DNA of 64,000 nucleotides, taken from positions 173,248,178-173,312,177 of the forward strand of contig NC_064622.1 in NCBI RefSeq assembly GCF_023898315.1, given 5' to 3'. Under the pieces are notes generated by a model. The model was not told the origin of the DNA and made no database searches. It saw nothing but the letters and a program-made list of their open reading frames with translations. The position numbers and the translations under genes are program-made. Shown in pieces: positions 56,765 through 64,000 of this stretch. The DNA comes from Schistocerca nitens. Lineage: Eukaryota > Arthropoda > Insecta > Orthoptera > Acrididae. Each line of letters starts with the position of its first letter. Positions within the stretch are counted from its first letter, which is position 1.

Positions 56765-57070
56765 AAATTAACGATTCCTGCATGTTTGCAGTCCTGGCAC
56801 ACACTCAGATATCCACGTCAATGTCCAGTAGCCGGCCACTAGGGGATCCAAAAGAAAATGGCGCAGCACATTGATAAATTGATTGGGCAGCTAAACAGGT
56901 CCTCTGGTACACGGTCGCGGATCCAAGTGAGGGACGGACGGAGAGGGGCGAGTGGACTCCATAGGGGTTATCCCCACTCAACCAATAAATAAATAAATTA
57001 ATAAATACGTAAATAAAATAAAAATAAGAAAGTTAAAATAAAAAATCGTTTGGAGAAGTGTTTCTATTTT
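56765..57070. other. Unassigned sequence
   Basis: Contains an AT-rich 'aaataaataaat' patch near 56980 and nothing else recognised. Confidence 0.35.
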
Positions 57071-57384
57071 TAAATACATTGCCGGAAAAAAATTCGTACA
57101 CCTGGAAAAACAACGTCGATTTTTATCCGATGACGGCATATACCACCTGGAGGAACAGCAGATGTACTAATAATGGTTTCAGCGTCGTCCACAACTACCA
57201 GAGCGCTATCTGTGTCCACTTTGTAACAGGGAATGCTCACAGTCAGAAGGATCAGTGTAGTAAAGCATGCAGACAACCATGACACGGCGATGCACTCCTG
57301 CTTGCTATGGAGCAAGTTTGAAAGAGATCAAATTGTGGCCTTCCGAGAGGCGGGATGGTCTTGCAGAGAATTGTCGGAGGAACT

Positions 57385-57632
57385 GGATTATGATGATGAT
57401 GATGTTTGGTTTGTGGGGCGCTCAACAGCGCGGTCAGCAGCGCCCGTATCAAGTCCCAGTCCTTACACAGTCCAATCAAACCACTTTCACGAGTGATGAT
57501 GAAATGATAAGGACAACACAAACACCCAATCCCCGGGCTGCGAAAATCCCCAACCCGGCTGGGTGTCGAACCCAGGACCCCGTGATCCAGAGACAGCAAT
57601 GCTAGCCACTAGACCACGAGCTATGGACTACA
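57385..57632 (-). repeat. tRNA-derived SINE (type F)
   Basis: Minus-strand unit: head 'agctcgtggtctagtggcta', B-box 'gggttcgacacccagcc', then 'ggggattttcgcagcccggg' and 'gattgggtgttgtgttgtcc', ending in (atc)n near 57390. The central motif is shared with types B and E. The target repeat is probably 'tggatta'/'tggacta' at the edges. Confidence 0.75.
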
Positions 57633-57835
57633 CAAGTTGGACGAGCTGCGTCAGTTGTGCAACTATGCTGGTATGGGCAGTCACGTGGAAATGCTCACAC
57701 CCGTAAACGAGGTTCTGGACGTCTACGCAGCACAGACTACGCCAAGATCGTCGTACTGTAAGGGCAGAAAAGGTACGTCGTAAGATACCACAGCACAGAT
57801 AAGAGGGCTTGTGAACCCATACGTGCCCGCATCTC

Positions 57836-58305
57836 GTGGTCGTGCGGTAGCGTTCTCGCTACCCACGCCCGGGTTCCCGGGTTCGATTCCCGGCGGTTAG
57901 GTTAGGTTAGGTTAGTGTTGTTTAACGTCCCGTCGACAACGAGGTCATTAGAGACGGAGCGCAAGCTCGGGTTAGGGAAGGATGGGGAAGGAAATCGGCC
58001 GTGCCCTTTCAAAGGAACCATCCCGGCATTTGCCTGAAACGATTTAGGGAAATCACGGAAAACCTAAATCAGGATGGCTGGAGACGGGATTGAACCGTCG
58101 TCCTCCCGAATGCGAGTCCAGTGTGCTAACCACTGCGCCACCTCGCTCGGTTATTCCCGGCGGGGTCAGGGATTTTCTCTGCCTCGTGATGGCTGGGTGT
58201 TGTGTGATGTCCTTAGGTTAGTTAGGTTTAAGTAGTTCTAAGTTCTAGGGGACTGATGACCGTAGATGTTAAGTCCCATAGTGCTCAGAGCAATTTGAAC
58301 CATTT
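57836..58305 (+). repeat. SINE (type B) with a nested SINE
   Basis: The head begins 'cccgcatctcgtggtcgtgc'. The unit is interrupted at 57897-58152 and resumes with 'ggggtcagggattttctctg' and the shared tail. It is framed by the 14-bp repeat 'tgaacccatacgtg' at 57822-57835 and 58306-58319, which lies in Tc1-like coding sequence. Confidence 0.95.
57897..58152 (-). repeat. tRNA-derived SINE (type C) with (CCTAA)-like tail, nested in a SINE
   Basis: Minus-strand copy of the type at 37015: head 'accgagcgaggtggcgcagt', body 'gccgggatggttcctttgaa', ending at low coordinates in four 'ttagg' pentamers (plus-strand reading). The 11-bp repeat 'attcccggcgg' at 57886-57896 and 58153-58163 is type B sequence. 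Confidence 0.95.
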
Positions 58306-59107
58306 TGAACCCATACGTGTCAGTACAAACTGTCGCGAACTGGTTATTACCAGCGGGACTACAGGCACGCGATCCTCTAGGTCGTCTTCCAGTCACGCCG
58401 CAGCGTCGACAGGTACTGCTCGACTGGTGCTGTCAGAGGATCACTTGGAAGATGTAATGACATGGCATGGTCTTCAGTTATGGAAACAGATTGTGCCTGG
58501 AAGCAAGTGATGGTCGTTAGCACATACGACGTAGACCTTATGAGCGCCGTCTCGTAAAGCGCATTTGTACAAGACACTCTGGACACACACCACGCCTCAT
58601 GGTCTGGCGTGCGATAAGCTACATATCTCGTTTACCTTTGCTGTTTCTGGTGGGGGTGGGGGGTGGGGGGGTGGGAGGCAAACTAGTGCCTGGTAATTGC
58701 AGAATATTGTAACACCCGCTCTTTTTCCGTTCTTGCAATAGGAAGCTGATGTGTTGTTCCAACAGGATGATATTGGCCTACACACTGCCCCTGAAAGTCA
58801 ACGTACTCGGCAAAACGTGCTGAAACTTCCCTGACCAGCTCGATCTTCGGAATTGTCTCCAATCAATCACGTGTGGCACATGATGGGACCAGAAGTGACT
58901 GGTGCGACTCATCAACCAGTAACAGAACTAGATGAAGAGGTCGAGCAGGTGTAGCACAACGTTCACGAAGTTCAACGAACAACACCTCTATCGGCTGAAC
59001 ATAAGCGCCGTCTATGTGTTTACAGAGAAGGAGAACATCGAAATATACATCCCTACAATGCCCTCGGAATATGTATCAAATAAACGTACTCGTAAGTTCA
59101 AAATGGC

Positions 59108-59291
59108 TCTGAGCACTATGGGACTCAACTGCTGTGGTCGTAAGTCCCCTAGAACTTAGAACTACTTAAACCTAACTAACTTAAGGACATCACACACATC
59201 CATGCCCGAGGCAGGATTCGAACCTGCGACCGTAGCAGTCGCGCGGTTCCGGACTGCGTGCCTAGAACCGCGAGACCACCGCGGCCGGCCA
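59108..59291 (-). repeat. tRNA-derived SINE (type A)
   Basis: Minus-strand copy with head '...gcggccggcc' at the right and tail 'caaaatggctctgagcac' at the left, framed by the 11-bp repeat 'tactcgtaagt' at 59097-59107 and 59292-59302. Confidence 0.95.
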
Positions 59292-59302
59292 TACTCGTAA
59301 GT

Positions 59303-59570
59303 AATCTTTGGGCTCTTTAGTCAACAGTTCCCAAGCAGTCTCTAAACCTTATTAGCATCGAACGATGCAGCAACATATAATGTACTGTACGAGCTTGTCA
59401 ACTGTGCCAACATTCCGATATAGTTTCCTGTGCTACTGATCCAATATTCTTGGTAGTTATAAGTCCAGGGGAAGACCAAAGCACAATTAACTCACTATAC
59501 TGCCTAGGGCTACTCAGCAGGATGTTACCACTGAGTCATCATTGCCTAGTCTAAACCACTAAAGATAGAG
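59303..59570. other. Unassigned sequence
   Basis: No recognised feature. Confidence 0.35.
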
Positions 59571-59574
59571 ACTT

Positions 59575-60235
59575 GACATTTGCGAAAGGTGTGGATTTCA
59601 TACTGTAAGCGTTGTTTCAGAAGGGATTTTTCGGTATTGCGTCCCTAAGGGGGTGAAATAGTGGGGGAAAGGTTTTTAGAAAATCCGTTACTGTTAAGGC
59701 AATTTTGAAGTTAGACATATGAAAATTCGTATTTGATTTCTCGGTCAGAAGTAAAGACATATGTGTTTCAGCATTTTTAGAAATTTAACATCTGTGGATG
59801 TGAAATAATGGGTAAAGAATTTTTTAACTAAATTATTATTAAATAATTACTACAGTATTTTTAAAGCTACATCTACGAAAACTGGTATTTGACTTCCCGA
59901 TTGGAAATAAAAAAAATAAGTGTTACACTGTTCTTGGAAGTTCAGCTTCTATGGGGGTGAAACAGGGGAGGAAATTTCTTTCGGAAGTATTGCATTATGC
60001 AAGCATTTTTTAAGCTACATCTATGAAAATTTTTATTTGGTTTCTGTGATAGAAATAAAAAAAATACATGTTTAAGTCTGTTTGGAAATTCAACAACTAA
60101 AGGGATGAAATAGGGGATGAACATTGTAAAGAAAATATGTCGTTTTAGTAGAAAAAAAATTAATGCTAAATCTATGAAAACTGGTACTTAACTTCTTGGT
60201 TAAGTATAAACAACTACTGTGTTTAGGAATAAAAT
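59575..60235. repeat. Degenerate tandem array, unit about 150 bp, about four units
   Basis: The phrase 'gggggtgaaatag' and its variants ('gatgtgaaataatggg', 'gggggtgaaacagggg', 'agggatgaaatagggg') recur near 59650, 59795, 59950 and 60095. Each is followed by 'ctacatctatgaaaa' or a variant and 'tggtatttgactt'-like text at matching positions. The spacing is roughly 145-155 bp. Units are well diverged, so the array is old. It resembles a satellite I recall from locust sequence. Confidence 0.75.
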
Positions 60236-60986
60236 CTGTATGCAAATATCAGCATTATAAGACAGAAGGCATGATTACCAAAAGAAACTTAGACTCTAGC
60301 AACCAGAAACACATTTTGGATAGACGTACATTCGAAACAGACCATGTCTGTTGCCTCTATTAATGTGAAAAGTTCAGAAGGTGTTAAGATTGTGAACAGT
60401 ACAAAAATTTGATTAAATGGAAACAAAAAATATTTGTGCATACCATACAGCCGACGGGAGCGAAGAAGCCATCACTAAGCTAGTCTATACAAATGACTAT
60501 AACACTCGAATCTGGTTCTTGTATACTGTCCTCATGTTCCGTCGAGATTGTACTTGTCGAATTGCACAGATATTCAATTCTCAATCTGTAGCTTTTCAAA
60601 CAATTATTACAGAGCATACAAAAGAACATTTTATGGTTAATTAAGATAAGTTGTCATTAACATATATTGAATTGGGAATATCCCAAATGTGTACCAACGA
60701 CGATATATCATTTCTTATTTTGTTACCAGTAGGATTTTTATACCATAGTACCTTTGTGTATCCTGTGTTACATTCCGTCTTGTTTACTCGTTTCAGTATA
60801 CTGTAGATGTAAAATCTGTGTTACCACGAAATCTGCGTTTTTTATGCCAATGTAACTTTGTACCATGTTGCGCCTTAAACTTATGTATATTTTGCATTCT
60901 GAAAACCAACTGTTGTATAACATTTGCAGTGTCGATATGTGATATGGCTGTTTGGGCACCTTCCGAAAGTCAATAAATTTTATATA
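60236..60986. other. Unassigned sequence
   Basis: A 75-codon frame at 60417-60644 shows no motif; otherwise AT-rich. Confidence 0.35.
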
Positions 60987-60987
60987 T

Positions 60988-61561
60988 TGTAAGTAGGCTG
61001 TTTATGTTTTCTTATTGGCAACGTTACGTAGCGCTGTGTATGAAAATCACTGGCTGTGCTGTGTAGTCTGTGGCTAGTTTGCATTGTTGTCTGCCATTGC
61101 AGTGTTGGGGAGCGGCAGCTGGATGTTAACATCGCGTAGCGTTGCGCAGTTGGAGGTGAGCCGCCAGCAGTGGTGGATGTGGGGAGAGAGATGGCGGAGT
61201 TCTGAAATTTGTAAGACTAGATGTTATGAACTACTATATATATGATGACTTTTGATGACTGTTAAGGTAAATACATTGTTTGTTCTCTATTAAAATCTTT
61301 CATTTGCTAACTATGCCTATCAGTAGTTAGTGCCTTCCGTAGTTGGAATCTTTTATTTAGCTGGCAGTAGTGGCGCTCGCTGTATTGCAATAGTTCGAGT
61401 AACCAAGATTTTTGTGAGGTAAGTGATTTGTGAAACGTATAGGTTAATGTTAGTCAGGGCCATTCTTTTGTAGGGATTCTTGAAAGTCAGATTGCGTTGC
61501 GGTAAAAATATTGTGTCAGTTTAAGTACAATCATGTAAAATTGTTCAAAGGGGACGTTTCA
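60988..61561 (+). repeat. Gypsy 5' LTR (plus-strand copy)
   Basis: Starts TGTAAGTAGGCTG and ends GGGGACGTTTCA, matching the inverted LTR at 29534-30141. The primer-binding region after it ('taagtcggcccttagcc') is degraded compared with 'tggcgaccctgcc' in the other copy. Confidence 0.85.
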
Positions 61562-61866
61562 TAAGTCGGCCCTTAGCCGAGGATACCTCACTGGAGTCTT
61601 CTGATTTTGTCTTGTAGTTTGTGTAATTAGTGTAGCTTTAGTTTATTGCTAGCGCGTAATTGTAGAGAGAATCTCCTTTGTAGTTGCAGTCTTTCATTGT
61701 TGTACAGTAAAATAGTTGTGGCATGCATGTAAATTTGCACCAAGTATTTCGTAGCTGCGCTTGCAATTAACTAGATATTTTTTTCAGTGCTATGTTAATG
61801 TGTTATCTTATTTTTGCTCTTCAAATTGTGCTTTTCTGTGTTATCGTGTGAAATATTGTGACAATA

Positions 61867-62874
61867 ATGGCGTGTGAAAAACGTAATACTAGGCTCCAAA
61901 GTAAACTGAGAAATAATAGTGACGACGAGCGTAGCTTACCAGCACCACTCTGTAATGAAGTAACAGGTAACAGACATTCAAAGTAGTAATTTGGTAATTG
62001 TGCATAGGGAAATGGAGCGGGCGGAAAATAATGGCGTAGACAGTGGAACAATTAGTGAACAGGGAAGCATTATCGATCGATCGGTCGGCAACAGCTCGCC
62101 TCAGGATTCCGAAATGACAGGACACAATCTTGAAAATACTGTAGATTCAGGTTTTGCGTTCTCACGGTTTTCTCAAATAAATCAAGACACATTTTCTGCT
62201 TTTCAAAATGCGAATATTGCCGGTTCAAATGCACTGCCGAATAGCACTGAGGAACATGTTTCAGACACCAGTGCACTGGTATTACAGTTAATGCAACAAA
62301 TGGGACAAAGGCTACAAAAGTTAGACACAACGCTTGAACAAAATCAGAAACAAAAGGGACAAAATCTTCAAAAGTTAGACACAATGGAACAAAATCTTCA
62401 AAAGTTAGACACAATGGAACAACACCAGAGATAAACACAGCAACAGTTAGACGCAATGGAACAAAATCTTTACACCATGCTTGAACAAACACGTGAAGAT
62501 TTAACTACTGAGTTACATAAAATCGAATCGAAATGTCAAAAAGTCTGTAACGACGTAAAAACACAAATTTGTGTGCATTTCCAACCTATTTTTTCGCGTC
62601 TTGAAAATGCATTACAGAATCACGAAGCAGCCATAAATGAACTGCAAACTATTGTTCATGAAAATCACGACACCTTGCAAGCTAAAATTGACTCAGTTGC
62701 ATCTACCGATTTGGTTACGCAACTTGCAAAAACTCAGGAAAACTTAAAGGACACAGTAGATACGATTTCAACACAAATGGACACTCTGAAATTTGGTTCA
62801 GAAAAACACACAGAGGAAATAATTTCACTAACGGATAAAGTAGCCAAACTTTCAGATCAGTTCACTAACTTTAA
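61867..62874 (+). pseudogene. Gypsy gag N-terminal region (coiled coil), broken
   Basis: Begins 'MACEKRNTRLQSKLRNN' at 61867 and hits TAG at 61984. Homology resumes in another frame from 61991 with 'HREMERAENNGVDSG'. A TAA at 62432-62434 replaces CAA of the other copy. The third part (to 62874) includes 'KIESKCQKVCNDVKTQICVH'. Repeats of 'NLQKLDTMEQ' near 62360-62420 form a heptad-like coiled coil. The capsid half seen at 27189-28061 is absent. Confidence 0.8.
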
Positions 62875-63115
62875 TTAAATGAAACAATAAGTTCACTGTT
62901 ACCAGTCACCGTTTTATTTATTTCCACGACGCGTTTCGAAGGTTTAAACCTCCATCATCGGGTGGATTTACATTAGTAAGTATTACATTTGTGTGTGTGT
63001 TGTGTTACGATTTTTGGAGGAACTTGTGGCACTGCCTTCAGTGATCACAGGTTCCTTTTGCTGTCGTAACACATCACATGTATACTGCCACATTTGTAAA
63101 AAAAAAAAAAAAAAG
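62875..63115 (+). repeat. Foreign segment with poly(A), replacing the gag-pol junction
   Basis: Unrelated to Gypsy. It contains 'ttccacgacgcgtttcgaag' and 'tttaaacctccatcatcgg', a signature like Penelope-like element ends, then 'cttcagtgatcacaggttcc', and terminates in about 16 A directly before pol. The A run suggests a retroposed or template-switched fragment. Confidence 0.55.
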
Positions 63116-64000
63116 CAAATACTTCCTTTTGGTTTGAACATTTCTTCAGCAGCATTCATTCGTGGGCTAAATTCCATATTACCTGAGTTCTTAAAACGTC
63201 ACATCACCTTATATGTGGACGATATTCTGATAGCAGAAGCCTCATGGGAACAACATAATCGCATCCTGAACAGTTTGTTACGTATTTTTGCAGAATCTGG
63301 AATTACAGTTAACTTGGAAAAGTCTGAATTCGGTAGGACAAAGGTGAAGTTTTTGGGACATATTATTTCATCTGAAGGCATTCAGCCGGATCCTGAAAAG
63401 TTAGAAGCAATCAGAGCCATTCCAGTTCCATCCACAAAAAAACAAGTCCGCAGTTTTCTAGGTCTCGTAAATTTTTACCGTCGTTTTCTGAATATGCAGA
63501 TTCTAGTTACACCAAAACTTTGTTCTCTCACTGGAAAAAATACTATTTGGAACTGGGACGAACAAGCACAGTTGGAATTCAATTCTTTGAAAGAATCGCT
63601 ACTTAACGCGCCAATACTAGCTCATCCAGATCTGTCACAAGATTTCTCCCTTAGCACAGATTCTTCTAAAGTCAGTCTTGGTGCCCATTTATTTCAAGAA
63701 GCCATAGAAAATGACACTACTGTTCAGAAAACCATTGCTTTTGCTAGCCGAGTGCTAACAAAATCTGAAAAAAATTATTCCGTTACTGAATTAGAAGCTT
63801 TAGCTATCGTTTGGGCATTTAAAAAATTCCATTTCTTTCTTTCTGGTAAGCACGTAAAAGTATACAGTGATCATCGTGCATTACAATTTCTTATGTCTTC
63901 AAAATTAAATCATGACAGGTTAAAACGTTGGGCATTGTTTCTGCAAGAATTCCACTTCACAATAGTCTACATTCCCGGCAAGGAGAACATTGTTGCGGAC
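63116..64000 (+). pseudogene. Gypsy pol fragment: reverse transcriptase C-half and RNase H (partial)
   Basis: 295 codons open to the window end, with no start codon of its own. Begins 'QILPFGLNISSAAF', then 'ITLYVDDILIAEAS' with the YVDD active site near codon 33. The RT thumb follows ('FLGHIISSEGIQPDPEKLEA', 'VRSFLGLVNFYRRFLN'). RNase H then follows: 'LSTDSSKVSLGAHL', 'SVTELEALAIVWAFKKFHFF', 'VYSDHRALQFL' and 'YIPGKENIVAD'. The first catalytic Asp block of RT is missing. No stop is seen within the window, but without its 5' half this pol cannot be functional. Confidence 0.9.

Larger units (their letters stand above)
57075..59096 (+). pseudogene. Decayed Tc1-like element split by several SINEs
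   Basis: The first segment reads 'FERDQIVAFREAGWSCRELS' (N-terminal helix-turn-helix) near 57320. After one SINE the frame continues weakly to 57820. After another it reads 'LGRLPVTPQRRQVLLDWC' near 58400 and 'GHTPRLMVWRAISY' near 58600. A degenerate 'FQQDDIGLHTAPE'-like block (second Asp) follows near 58760. A G-rich run at 58650-58677 interrupts it. Ends are not resolved; it is clearly non-functional. Confidence 0.75.
60988..64000 (+). mobile_element. Gypsy-type LTR retrotransposon, partial, running off the window
   Basis: Order: LTR (60988-61561), leader, gag N-terminal half (61867-62874), a foreign poly(A)-ending segment (62875-63115), then pol RT and RNase H (63116-64000). The capsid part of gag, the protease and the first half of RT are missing. 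The opposite-strand relative at 26830-30141 retains the missing gag part. Confidence 0.85.

Noticed and set aside
57897..57920. Interstitial telomere tract
   Set aside because: The TTAGG pentamers are the tail of a SINE with a target duplication, not an independent telomeric insertion.
58640..58680. G-quadruplex regulatory element
   Set aside because: A G-rich run exists, but it interrupts a dead Tc1-like element and nothing links it to a gene.

Overview
This window is eukaryotic repeat-rich DNA, and I found no convincing host protein-coding exon in it. The repertoire is that of a large insect genome: Tc1/mariner transposons, Gypsy LTR elements, CR1/jockey-type and RTE-type LINEs, Penelope-like elements (PLEs), pogo and hAT fragments, foldback elements, and very many tRNA-derived SINEs. 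The commonest SINE begins with a tRNA-like head and ends near 'gagccatttgaacca'. I recognise it, and several of the other repeats, from grasshopper/locust (Schistocerca-like) sequence. That assignment is recall, not a search.

Layout. 0.6-2.7 kb: a LINE inserted inside a SINE. 4.8-6.5 kb: a 1.7 kb solo LTR. 6.8-8.1 kb: a decayed Tc1-like element carrying a SINE. 8.6-12.4 kb: a four-level nest (SINE in solo LTR in Tc1 in PLE). 14.1-14.5 kb: a hAT relic. 15.65-18.0 kb: a mariner-type element with roughly 300-bp terminal repeats, split by a SINE. It is joined through a (TA)n tract to the first of three copies of one Tc1-like family (18.1-19.5, 31.2-32.8 and 41.6-43.0 kb). 20-23.2 kb: 5S-rRNA-like sequence, a SINE, an RTE fragment and a pogo fragment. 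26.8-30.1 kb: a minus-strand Gypsy gag plus LTR. 34.0-36.3 kb: an intact mariner-type transposase element inside a Tc1 relic. 36.4-37.5 kb: a LINE 3' end with two insertions. 39.0-43.3 kb: two decayed mariners, one hit by a Tc1 copy. 44.9-46.0 kb: a second copy of the 9 kb Tc1 family. 46.4-51.8 kb: two inverted PLE fragments flanking a SINE that was itself split by a second copy of the 4.8 kb solo LTR. 52.1-53.0 kb: a foldback element with tRNA-like arms. 54.1-55.2 kb: a mariner relic. 57.1-59.3 kb: a Tc1 relic with four SINEs, one nested. 59.6-60.2 kb: a degenerate tandem array. 61.0-64.0 kb: a plus-strand Gypsy copy (LTR, gag, then RT/RNase H to the window edge) with a foreign poly(A) segment replacing the gag-pol junction.

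Three transposase frames look intact: 31414-32436 and 41769-42791 (one family, differing at about seven residues by eye) and 34933-36018. All others are broken. The 'interaction' in this window is historical: target-site duplications (TSDs) and restored reading frames give the relative order of many insertions. GC-rich islands near 8.3, 37.6, 44.2 and 56.4 kb are the only stretches that could plausibly be host regulatory DNA. All comparisons were made by eye, without alignment software.
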